A stretch of DNA of 64,000 nt, from the NCBI RefSeq assembly GCF_003448965.1, contig NZ_QRGC01000006.1, positions 62,001 to 126,000 on the forward strand, given 5' to 3'. This DNA is from Oceanicella sp. SM1341 (GTDB lineage: Bacteria > Pseudomonadota > Alphaproteobacteria > Rhodobacterales > Rhodobacteraceae). The notes beneath the pieces are model-generated. The model saw only the letters and a list, made by a program, of their open reading frames with translations, did no database searches and was not told the DNA's origin. Below are positions 55,523 through 62,985 of this stretch, piece by piece. Position 1 is the first letter of the stretch. Each line of letters begins with the position of its first letter. Made by a program: the position numbers and the translations under genes.

Positions 55523-56256
55523 CAGTCCCCCGGTCCGGTGAGTGTTGCGAGGGTGATCTCCTCCTCCAGCGCGGTGATGGAGGGCACGACCAGCGTGCGC
55601 CCCTCGCGGCGGATGAGCCCGGCCTTGAGCATGCGGCCCATCTCGCGCGCCACCGTCTCGCGGTTGGTGGAGAGGTAGCCGGCGATCTCGAGCTGGGTGG
55701 GGGGCGAGACGATGCGCGCGCGGTCGGTGCCGCCCAGCCGGTGGTGGCGGGCGAGGCGCAGCACCTCGCGCGCCGCGCGCTGCGGCGCGGTGAGCGAGGA
55801 GATGTCGGTCATCCGCTCGGTCATGCCGCGCAGCTTGCCCACCAGGATGCGGCACAGCGCGAAGGAGAAATCGGGCCGCTCGCGCACCAGGTCGCGGAAG
55901 GCGGCGGAGGAGATGCGGGCCGCGATGCACTCGCTCTGCGCCACCACGGAGGAGGAGCGCGGCGCGTGGTCGATGGCCGAGAACTCGCCGAAACAGTCTC
56001 CGGGCGCGAGGCTGAGGAAGGCCACCTCGCGGCCGCTCTCGGTGAAGACCGTGGCCTTGGCCGCGCCGGTGAGCAGGAACCACACGTCCTGCTCGGGGTC
56101 GTCGGCGTTGATCATCAGGCTGTCGACCGGGTAGCTGCGCGCCCGCCAGCGCACGCCGAGCGCATCGAGCGAGGGCTGCTCGAGCATGCTCAGCAGGCTG
56201 CCTTCCCTGAACTTCACGCTCAGGCCCCAGAGTTTGCGCCCCGTCGGCTCGGCCAT
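55522..56256 (-). CDS. Crp/Fnr-family transcriptional regulator
   Basis: A 244-residue regulator. The N-terminal cyclic-nucleotide-binding-like barrel has a PGDCFGEFSAIDHAPRSSSV cassette, which keeps the GE..A....R pattern, so ligand binding is possible. The C-terminal winged helix is QLEIAGYLSTNRETVAREM (about 193-211). There are no N-terminal Cys clusters, so it is not FNR. It is co-translated with the CPA2 antiporter and probably regulates it. Confidence 0.9.
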   Translation of the reverse strand: MAEPTGRKLWGLSVKFREGSLLSMLEQPSLDALGVRWRARSYPVDSLMINADDPEQDVWFLLTGAAKATVFTESGREVAFLSLAPGDCFGEFSAIDHAPRSSSVVAQSECIAARISSAAFRDLVRERPDFSFALCRILVGKLRGMTERMTDISSLTAPQRAAREVLRLARHHRLGGTDRARIVSPPTQLEIAGYLSTNRETVAREMGRMLKAGLIRREGRTLVVPSITALEEEITLATLTGPGD

Positions 56257-56697
56257 GGCCCGGCTCCCCGTTCCCGCATGTTGAGATCCGGCCGAGGATA
56301 TTCCGCCGGGCCGAATTCCCGCAATGCATCAAACGTGCGCTTGCGCACAGTTCTGCCCGCGAACGCGTGCCAGAGTTACCTCATTGGGAGCGGCGAGACC
56401 AGTGATGTCGGGATCGGATCGTGCCCCGCCTTGTGGGGTCGGCCGCTGGGTGCGTCAACGAGTAAGAGCAGTGCAAGTAGTGCGTAACGCCGTCTGTATA
56501 GCTGCAAGCCATTGACACAACTTCATTTTCCGCATGCCGGCCTGCCTTGCGGGTCGGGCGTCGGGCCGGTGCCCTGCTTCCCCGGGGTGCCGGTTCCGGC
56601 GGCGGAAGGCGGCGGGCCGTGCCCGGCACGGTTGGATTCCCGCGCCGGTGGCGTATATTTCCCGGCAAACCTCCCCCCGCGCCGGATCGTGCCCCCC
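56257..56697. other. Intergenic 441 bp between Crp-family and MFS genes
   Basis: This is a less GC-rich divergent promoter region. It contains the palindrome GTGCGC-TT-GCGCAC (56335-56348) and a TTGACA box at 56512-56517 without a clear -10. A short open frame on the minus strand looks random. I see no gene. Confidence 0.5.
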
Positions 56698-58080
56698 GTG
56701 AACCGTGTCATTCCCATTGTCCTGTCCGTGGCGCTCTTCATGGAGAACATGGACAGCACCATCCTCTCCACCGCGCTGCCCACCATCGCCGCCGACATCG
56801 GCACCAACCCCATCGCGCTCAAGCTCGCCCTCACCAGCTACTACGTGGCGCTGGCGATCTTCATCCCGATCTCCGGCCGGCTGGCTGACCGGATCGGGCC
56901 GCGCAAGGTGTTCCGCGCCGCCCTCGGCGTGTTCATGCTCGGCTCGCTGGCCTGCGCCTTCGCCGGCTCGCTGGAAGGCTTCGTGGCGGCGCGGTTCCTG
57001 CAGGGCATGGGCGGGGCGATGATGACGCCGGTGGGCCGGCTCCTGCTGGTGCGCTCGGTGCCCAAGGCCGAGCTGGTGACGGCCATGGCCTGGTTCACCA
57101 TCCCGGCGCTGATCGGGCCGCTGGTGGGGCCGCCTGTCGGCGGGGCCATCGCCACCTGGGCGCACTGGCAGTGGATCTTCCTCATCAACCTGCCCATCGG
57201 GGCCATCGGCATCGTGCTCGCCACGCTCTACCTGCCCAAGGTGGAGCGGATGGAGAACATCACCTTCGACTGGACCGGCTTCCTGCTCTCGGGCCTTGCC
57301 TGCGCGGGGATCGTCTTCGGCTCCTCGGTGATCTCGCTGCCGGTGCTGCCGCCGGTGGTGGGCATCGCGCTGATGGCGGGCGGCGTGCTGGCGGTGCTGG
57401 CCTACCTGCGCCACGCGCGCCGGGTGGAGGCGCCGCTGCTGCGCCTGTCGATGATCCGCGCGCCGGTGTTCGGCGTGGCGCTGCGCGCGGGGTTTCTCTT
57501 CCGCATCGGCACCGGGGCGGTGCCCTTCCTGATGCCGCTGCTGCTGCAGCTGGGGTTCAACTTCTCGCCATTCGTCTCGGGCGTGATCACCTGCATGGGC
57601 ATCGGCGGGGCGATCGCGATGAAGTTCCTTGCCCGGCCGATCCTGCGCGCGCTCGGCTTCCGCCAGACGCTGATCCTCGCCGCGCTGCTCGGCGGGCTGC
57701 TGATCGCGCCGCTCGGCTTCTACCGGCCGGAGCTCTCGGTGGCGCTGCTGGTGGCGATGCTGCTGGGTGGCGGCTTCTTCCGCTCGCTGTTCTTCACCGG
57801 GGTGAACGCGCTCGCCTTCTCCGACCTCGACGAGAAGCGCTCGGGCGACGGCACGGCGCTGATGAGCGTGTCGCAGCAGCTCTCCATCGCGCTCGCCGTG
57901 GCCATCGCCGGGGCGGTGCTGGAGGTGTGCATGGTGCTCGCCGGGCGCGACGTGCCGGCGGTGGGCGATTTCACCGTGGCCTTCCTGCTGATCGGGGTGA
58001 TCACCGCCTCGGCCTCCGCCCAGTTCCTGGCGCTGGAGCCGGATGCGGGCGCCGAGGTTTCCGGCCACCGGGCGGGCTGA
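56698..58080 (+). CDS. MFS drug-efflux-type transporter (DHA2-like)
   Basis: A 460-residue multi-helix transporter. MFS motif D1-like LFMENMDSTILSTALPTIA is near the N-terminus, motif A GRLADRIGPRKVF is at about 60, and motif C-like ALIGPLVGPPVGG follows. An AMAWFTIPALIGP helix and more than 12 helices fit the DHA2 family. I start it at GTG 56698 (VNRVIPIVL) because upstream residues are not membrane-like; nearby alternatives exist. It ends convergently with the P450 gene. The substrate is unknown. Confidence 0.85.
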   Translation: MNRVIPIVLSVALFMENMDSTILSTALPTIAADIGTNPIALKLALTSYYVALAIFIPISGRLADRIGPRKVFRAALGVFMLGSLACAFAGSLEGFVAARFLQGMGGAMMTPVGRLLLVRSVPKAELVTAMAWFTIPALIGPLVGPPVGGAIATWAHWQWIFLINLPIGAIGIVLATLYLPKVERMENITFDWTGFLLSGLACAGIVFGSSVISLPVLPPVVGIALMAGGVLAVLAYLRHARRVEAPLLRLSMIRAPVFGVALRAGFLFRIGTGAVPFLMPLLLQLGFNFSPFVSGVITCMGIGGAIAMKFLARPILRALGFRQTLILAALLGGLLIAPLGFYRPELSVALLVAMLLGGGFFRSLFFTGVNALAFSDLDEKRSGDGTALMSVSQQLSIALAVAIAGAVLEVCMVLAGRDVPAVGDFTVAFLLIGVITASASAQFLALEPDAGAEVSGHRAG

Positions 58081-58105
58081 GGCGGGCCGGCCCCGATGGC
58101 GCGAG

Positions 58106-58127
58106 GCCCCGGCTCTGCGGCCGGGGC
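58106..58127. terminator. Hairpin between convergent MFS and P450 genes
   Basis: GCCCCGGC (58106-58113) and GCCGGGGC (58120-58127) are perfect complements with a 6-nt loop, midway in the 70-bp gap. No T-run is present. Confidence 0.45.
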
Positions 58128-58150
58128 AGCGGCGCGCGGGGTGTGTGCGG

Positions 58151-59314
58151 TCAGTCCCAGGCGCAGGGCAGGGTGAGCGGGCCGCGGAACACCCAGCCGC
58201 CGCAGTGTACCGGGCCGGCGAGGCGCAGGCGCGGCAGGCGGGCGAAGAGCCGCGGCAGCGCCACCTCGGCCACCTGGGTGCGCGCCACCCAGGCCCCGGC
58301 GCAGAAATGCGGCCCGGCGCCGAAGGCCACGTGCTGGCTCTTCTCGCGGGAGAGGTCGAAGCGCTCGGGGGCCTCGAACTTCGTCTCGTCGCGGTTCGCC
58401 GAGCCGAAGAGCAGCGCCACCCGGTCTCCCGCCTTCAGGCGCACGCCGGCAAGCTCTGTCTCGCGCGAGACGGTGCGCGGCACCATGCCGATGGGCGAGA
58501 TCCAGCGGATGTATTCCTCGAAGGCCCGGCCCCAGAGCCCGGCATCCGCCGCCACGAGCGCGCGTTGCGCGGGGTCGGCCAGCAGGGCCCAGGCGAGGCC
58601 GGCGATGGCGTCGCGCGGCTCGTTCTGGCCGCCGCCGATGATCACCTTCACGTTGGCGCGGATCAGCTCTGTCGGCATGCCGGCGGCGAGCAGGACGGAG
58701 AGCACGCTGCCATCCGGCTCGGCCCTGAGGCGGGGGGTCATCGCGTCGATCGCCGCGTCGATGCCGGCGGTGGCCTCGGCGCCGCGGCGGGCCAGCTCGG
58801 GGTCGCCGTGGTAATTGCCCACCGCGTCCATCATCCACTGGCTCCAGCGCGCCATGTCCTGCCAGGCGATGGTGGCAAGGCCCGTCACCTCCACCAGGCT
58901 GCGCGCCGCCATGGGGGCTGCGAAATCGGTGAAGAGATCGGCGGCGCCGCGGGGCTCCAGCCCGTTGAGCAGCGCGTCGGCGATGCTCTCGAAGGCGGTG
59001 CGCCAGCGCCTCTTCACCGCGGCGGGCGAGAAGGCCGGCATCACCTGGCGGCGGTCGGCGGCATGGTCGTCGCCGTCCTTGCGGATGAAGGCATGGCCCA
59101 TCACCCGGTGCACCAGGCTCTCCGGCGCGGTGGAGTTGAAGATCTCGCCGTTGCGCTCGGCATGGACCACGTCGTCGAAGCGGGTGAGGAAGTAGTGGCC
59201 GGCCGAGGGCACCCAGGCCACCGGGTTTTCGGCGCGCAGCCGGGCGAAGGTGGGGTAGGGGTCGTCCCAGAGCGCGCCGAGGTCGATGTCCTCGGCGATC
59301 AGCGTCTGCGCCAT
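58151..59314 (-). CDS. Cytochrome P450
   Basis: A 387-residue bacterial P450. The heme-ligand Cys338 is in FGAGPHFC, and the ExxR pair is Glu267-Arg270. The I-helix reads GGGQNEPRD near 227-235, where most P450s carry an acid-alcohol pair (AGxDT), so oxygen activation may differ. Start is at 59314 (MAQTLIAED), with GGAGG eight bases upstream; the ATG at 59329 lies in the Shine-Dalgarno. No ferredoxin partner is adjacent. It is divergent from a LysR gene with a palindrome between. Confidence 0.9.
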   Translation of the reverse strand: MAQTLIAEDIDLGALWDDPYPTFARLRAENPVAWVPSAGHYFLTRFDDVVHAERNGEIFNSTAPESLVHRVMGHAFIRKDGDDHAADRRQVMPAFSPAAVKRRWRTAFESIADALLNGLEPRGAADLFTDFAAPMAARSLVEVTGLATIAWQDMARWSQWMMDAVGNYHGDPELARRGAEATAGIDAAIDAMTPRLRAEPDGSVLSVLLAAGMPTELIRANVKVIIGGGQNEPRDAIAGLAWALLADPAQRALVAADAGLWGRAFEEYIRWISPIGMVPRTVSRETELAGVRLKAGDRVALLFGSANRDETKFEAPERFDLSREKSQHVAFGAGPHFCAGAWVARTQVAEVALPRLFARLPRLRLAGPVHCGGWVFRGPLTLPCAWD

Positions 59315-59378
59315 CGCGGTGTCCTCCATGTGTTCGCCGGGCGCTTGCGGCCCGTTTCCGCCAGCCTGCGCGCCGGGC

Positions 59379-59397
59379 TTGATCGGATCAATCCGAT
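59379..59397. promoter_or_regulatory. Probable LysR operator between P450 and lysR-type genes
   Basis: ATCGGAT-CA-ATCCGAT (59382-59397) overlaps TTGAT-CGG-ATCAA (59379-59391). The dyad lies in the 99-bp divergent gap, 16 bp before the LysR start, where LysR-type autoregulators usually bind. Confidence 0.6.
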
Positions 59398-59413
59398 GGG
59401 CTCAATGTGACTC

Positions 59414-60331
59414 ATGGAGAAATTCGATACGGAGCCCGGTCCCCTCGCCACCGATTTCGCCGCGCTGCGCCTGCTGGCGACGGTGGCGGAGCTGCGCTCC
59501 TTCTCGCGCGCGGCGGAGGCGCTGGGGCTGCACCAGTCGACGGTGAGCTACACGGTGGACCGGCTGCGCCGGGTGTTTGCCGACCCGCTGTTCACCCGCG
59601 AGGGCCGCGGCATCCGCCCCACGGCGCGCTGCGAGGCGATCGTGGCCGGGGCCGAGCAGCTGATCGACGGGTTCGAGGCGCTGGTGCGCCCGGCCGCCTT
59701 CGACCCCGCCACCGCCCGGGCCGAGGTGACCGTGTCGTGCAACCATTACGAGCAGGTGCTGGTGCTGCCCGGGCTCATCCGCCACCTGCGCGCCCGGGCG
59801 CCCGGCGTGCGCCTGCGGGTGATCCCCTCGCAGGCCAGCGGCCACGAGCAGCTGCGCCGCGGCGCCTGCGACCTGCTGATGAGCCCGCTCGCCCGCGACG
59901 CGGCGGGGCTCTACGTCACCCGCCTGCTCACCGACCGCTATGTCTGCGTGACCGACCCGGCCCGCCCCGGCGCGCTCGACATGGAAGGCTACCTCGCCGC
60001 CGAGCATGTGGTGACCGGCTATGGCGGCGGCTGGAAGCCGCTGTTCCTCGACATGCTGGCGGCGCGGGGGCACGGGCTCGCCATCGCGGTGGACCTGCCG
60101 AGCTCGGGCTCCATCGCCGAGACCATCCGCGGCACCGACCTGGTGGCGACCACGCTCTCGCTGCTGGCGGGCGCCACCTGCGCCGGGCTCGTGGTGCGGC
60201 CGGCGCCCTTCGAGACCGAGCTGCCCATCCGCCTCTACTGGACCGAGCGCACCCATGCCTCGCCCCTGCACGCCTGGCTGCGCGGCGCGCTCACCGAGGT
60301 GGCGCGCGGGCTGGAGACCGGCGCGGGCTGA
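59414..60331 (+). CDS. LysR-family transcriptional regulator
   Basis: A 305-residue regulator. The N-terminal winged helix, about residues 10-70, contains AELRSFSRAAEALGLHQSTV and a DPLFTREGRGIRPT wing. The C-terminal two-lobed effector-binding domain follows. It probably controls the divergent P450 gene and senses the substrate or product of that enzyme; the effector is unknown. Confidence 0.9.
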   Translation: MEKFDTEPGPLATDFAALRLLATVAELRSFSRAAEALGLHQSTVSYTVDRLRRVFADPLFTREGRGIRPTARCEAIVAGAEQLIDGFEALVRPAAFDPATARAEVTVSCNHYEQVLVLPGLIRHLRARAPGVRLRVIPSQASGHEQLRRGACDLLMSPLARDAAGLYVTRLLTDRYVCVTDPARPGALDMEGYLAAEHVVTGYGGGWKPLFLDMLAARGHGLAIAVDLPSSGSIAETIRGTDLVATTLSLLAGATCAGLVVRPAPFETELPIRLYWTERTHASPLHAWLRGALTEVARGLETGAG

Positions 60332-60344
60332 GAGCCACACCCTT

Positions 60345-60425
60345 CCCCGGCGCGAGCCGAACAGTCTGCGCCCGATCATCTCCCGCTGGCGCTTGCCGCC
60401 CGAGAGCGTGCCGGTGCGCCGGCCG
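60345..60425 (-). pseudogene. Vestige of an ABC ATPase signature
   Basis: On the minus strand this stretch reads TGTLSGGKRQREMIGRRLFG, which resembles the LSGGQ signature helix of an ABC transporter ATPase. It lies in a GC-rich spacer between the LysR and DMT genes with no remaining Walker motifs. It may be a decayed fragment of a replaced transporter gene, or chance. Confidence 0.3.
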
Positions 60426-60462
60426 CCCGGGCCCCCAGGTGAGGGTTTCTCTGGAGTTGTAC

Positions 60463-60478
60463 GATACGGTACCGTATC
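60463..60478. promoter_or_regulatory. TetR operator before the DMT gene
   Basis: GATACGGTACCGTATC is a perfect 16-bp palindrome, 65 bp upstream of the exporter start. The TetR regulator is encoded directly downstream in the same operon, so autorepression is likely. A partial repeat, CGTATCGAATC, follows. Confidence 0.7.
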
Positions 60479-60543
60479 AAGTCACCACATCACGTATCGA
60501 ATCACCCCGCACGGCGGACCACGACAATCGTCTGAGAGGTCAC

Positions 60544-61449
60544 ATGACACTTCCTCCGAAAGCCGCGGCCGCTGCCGCAACGATACTCTGGGGGTTCACC
60601 TACATCCTCACCACCTCCATGCTGCCGGCGAACCCCTGGTTCATCGCGGCGGTGCGCGCGCTCGGCGGCGCGCTGCCGCTGCTCCTGCTGGCGCGCGAGA
60701 CGCTGCCGCGCGCCTGGTGGGGCCGGATGGTGGTGCTCGGCACGCTCAACAACGGGCTGTTCTTCGGTCTGCTCTTCGTCGCGGCCATCCGGCTGCCGGG
60801 CGGGGTGGCGGCCACATTCCAGGCGCTGGGGCCGCTGTTCATGGTGTTGCTCGCCCTGCCGGTGCTGGGCGCGATCCCGGGGCGGGGCAAGCTCGCGGCG
60901 GTGGCGGCGGGGGCCATCGGCGTGTCGATGGTGGTGCTGCGCGGCGGGGCGCAGCTCGATGTCATCGGCGTGCTCGCGGCGCTCGGCGCGGCCTTCTCGG
61001 TGGCCCTCGGCGGCACGCTGGTGCACAAGTGGGGCCGGCCGGCCTCGATCATCGGGCTCGCGGCCTGGCAGATGCTCATCGCGGGGGTCGAGCTCGCGGT
61101 GGTGGCGGCGCTGCTGGGCGACGTGCCGGACAGGCTCACGGCGCTCAACTTCGCCGGGCTGGCGATCGTGGCGCTGCTGATCACCGCGCTGCCCTTCGTG
61201 CTGTGGTTCACCGGCATCCAGGGCGCCGGGCCCTCGGCGGTGGCGCCGATGCTGCTGCTCACCCCGATCACCGCCTTCGTGCTCGACGCGGTGTTCCGCG
61301 GCATGGTGCCCACGCCGGTGCAGGCGCTGGGGGTGGCCATCGTCATCGCTTCGCTGTTGTATGGCCAGCACGTGGACCGCAAGGCCTTCCGCATCGCCCA
61401 CCACCACGCGCCATCGCCCAGGCAGGAGGCAGCCCGGAAATCGACATGA
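60544..61449 (+). CDS. DMT/EamA-family transporter
   Basis: A 301-residue ten-helix exporter with two EamA repeats. The first begins AAAAAATILWGFTYILTTSM, the second with DVIGVLAALGAAFSVALGGTL. The substrate is unknown, perhaps amino acids or metabolites. The ATG has GAGAGG upstream. It overlaps the TetR gene (ATGA) and is preceded by a palindrome. Confidence 0.85.
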   Translation: MTLPPKAAAAAATILWGFTYILTTSMLPANPWFIAAVRALGGALPLLLLARETLPRAWWGRMVVLGTLNNGLFFGLLFVAAIRLPGGVAATFQALGPLFMVLLALPVLGAIPGRGKLAAVAAGAIGVSMVVLRGGAQLDVIGVLAALGAAFSVALGGTLVHKWGRPASIIGLAAWQMLIAGVELAVVAALLGDVPDRLTALNFAGLAIVALLITALPFVLWFTGIQGAGPSAVAPMLLLTPITAFVLDAVFRGMVPTPVQALGVAIVIASLLYGQHVDRKAFRIAHHHAPSPRQEAARKST

Positions 61450-62030
61450 CCGAACGCCCGACCCTTACCGCCCGCGGCCTCGCCCGCCAGCAGGCCCTGA
61501 TGCTTGAGGCGGCGGAGCTGTTTCTCTCGCGCGGTTTCGCCGCGGTGACGGTGGACGAGATCGTGGCCGCGGCCGGCGGGTCGAAGACCAATGTCTACAA
61601 GCAGTTCGGCGGCAAGGAGGGGCTGTTCATCGCCGTGGTCGAGCGGCTGAGCGAGGAGTTCCTCTCGCCGCTCGAGCAGCTCGCGCCCGGGCCGGTCGAC
61701 AGCGGGACCGCTCTCGCGGCGCTGGGGCGCACCCTGCTGCACCAGCTGCTCGCACCGCGGCACATCGCCTTCCAGCGCATGATCATCGCGAGCTCGGACC
61801 AGTTTCCCCAGCTCATGGAGCACTGGTATGCGGTGGGGCCGCGGCGCAGCCAGGCGATCATCGCGCGCCACCTGCCCGGCGTGGACGATGCCCCGCGCCT
61901 CGCGATGCTGTTCCACGACATGCTGGTGACCGAGCCGGTGCTGCGCGCGATGATGGGCCGGCCCTGCAGCGCCGCCGAGACCGAGGCGCACCTGCTGGAC
62001 GCCGTGCGCACCATCGCCGGCCGGCTCTGA
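61446..62030 (+). CDS. TetR-family transcriptional regulator
   Basis: A 194-residue regulator. The N-terminal HTH is residues 15-58 (FAAVTVDEIVAAAGGSKTNVY, with KQFGGKEGLF), followed by a C-terminal ligand domain of the TetR_C type. It is translated from an ATGA overlap with the exporter gene and probably represses the pair through the GATACGGTACCGTATC operator. Confidence 0.9.
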   Translation: MTERPTLTARGLARQQALMLEAAELFLSRGFAAVTVDEIVAAAGGSKTNVYKQFGGKEGLFIAVVERLSEEFLSPLEQLAPGPVDSGTALAALGRTLLHQLLAPRHIAFQRMIIASSDQFPQLMEHWYAVGPRRSQAIIARHLPGVDDAPRLAMLFHDMLVTEPVLRAMMGRPCSAAETEAHLLDAVRTIAGRL

Positions 62031-62060
62031 CGCCCGGGCGGCAGGGCCCGGCGCGGCAGC

Positions 62061-62744
62061 TCAAGCCTCGCGCCAGCGGCCCGCTTCGGTGCGGCGCAGG
62101 AGCGGGGTTTCGAAGGCGCCGCGCAGCGGGCCGTCCCACTCGGCGCGGACGGTTTCCTCCCAGCGGCGGGTCTGGATCATCGCCACGGTGACACCCACGG
62201 GGATGCAGCCCGCCTTCGCCAGCACCCGCAGCGTGGCGGCGAGGGAGCGGCCGCTGGAGACCACGTCATCGACCACCACCACCCTGCGCCCGGCGAGCAC
62301 CGGCAGCATGCGCGGGTCGACGTAGAGGCGTTTCTGCTGCTCGGGGCTGGTGATGGAGGACATCGGCTCGGAGTAGCGCTCCTCGTACCAGAACTTGCGC
62401 GAGGTGCCGAGGGCGACGTAGCGCCGGTGGCCGAGGGCGCGGGCCACGCCATGCGCCAGCGGCAGGCCCAGCGTGGGCACGCCGACGATGCGCTCGGCGC
62501 CCATGGCGCTGGCATGGCCGGCCATCGCGGCGATGAGCTCTTCCTCCACCGCGAAACTGGCCTGGGTGACGATGAGCGAGGCGACGCCGGTGCCCTGGCC
62601 GCCGGGCAGCTCGCGGATCGGCATGGCGATCTGGTGGCCGTCGGGGAGCTGTGCGGGGTAGAGCCCGTCGAAATCGCCTGCCGTCTCGAAATGCCCCGGC
62701 GCGTAGATGTGCTGCCAGAACTCGTGGGGGGCGAAGTCGGTCAC
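62061..62744 (-). CDS. Phosphoribosyltransferase-family protein
   Basis: A 227-residue type I PRTase. The PRPP-binding motif VVVVDDVVSSGRSL lies near 160-173 and the catalytic loop near GTSRKFWYEERYSEPMSS. I use the GTG at 62744 because GAGGAG lies seven bases upstream and the in-frame extension is low in complexity. The substrate base is not clear; relatives include orphan PRTases near purine genes. It is convergent with the TetR gene. Confidence 0.8.
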   Translation of the reverse strand: MTDFAPHEFWQHIYAPGHFETAGDFDGLYPAQLPDGHQIAMPIRELPGGQGTGVASLIVTQASFAVEEELIAAMAGHASAMGAERIVGVPTLGLPLAHGVARALGHRRYVALGTSRKFWYEERYSEPMSSITSPEQQKRLYVDPRMLPVLAGRRVVVVDDVVSSGRSLAATLRVLAKAGCIPVGVTVAMIQTRRWEETVRAEWDGPLRGAFETPLLRRTEAGRWREA

Positions 62745-62985
62745 GGGCGGTCTCCTCGCTTGGTCGGGACCTGTGTACCAGACCCCGACGGGGGGTTCCA
62801 GTAACCGCCCGGGGGGATGCCCGCCGCGCCGAGGGGGCCTGCCGGCCCCCGCAGCTTGGGCGGGCATGGCGAAGGCCGCTCCGGGCCTCCGCCGGCGCGG
62901 GGTGGCGGCCGGGGCTTGTCATCCGGCCGGGGAGGGGGGATTGTCCGGGCCCGCGCCCAGCCTGCCAGCCCGGAGACAGCCGACG

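Noticed and set aside
56320-56340. FNR box in the Crp-MFS gap
   Set aside because: Only an ATCAA half-site is present; the TTGAT partner is missing.
56381-56668. 95-residue minus-strand frame in the Crp-MFS gap
   Set aside because: Composition is random, no ribosome-binding site precedes its ATG, and it lies in a regulatory gap; I recognise no fold.
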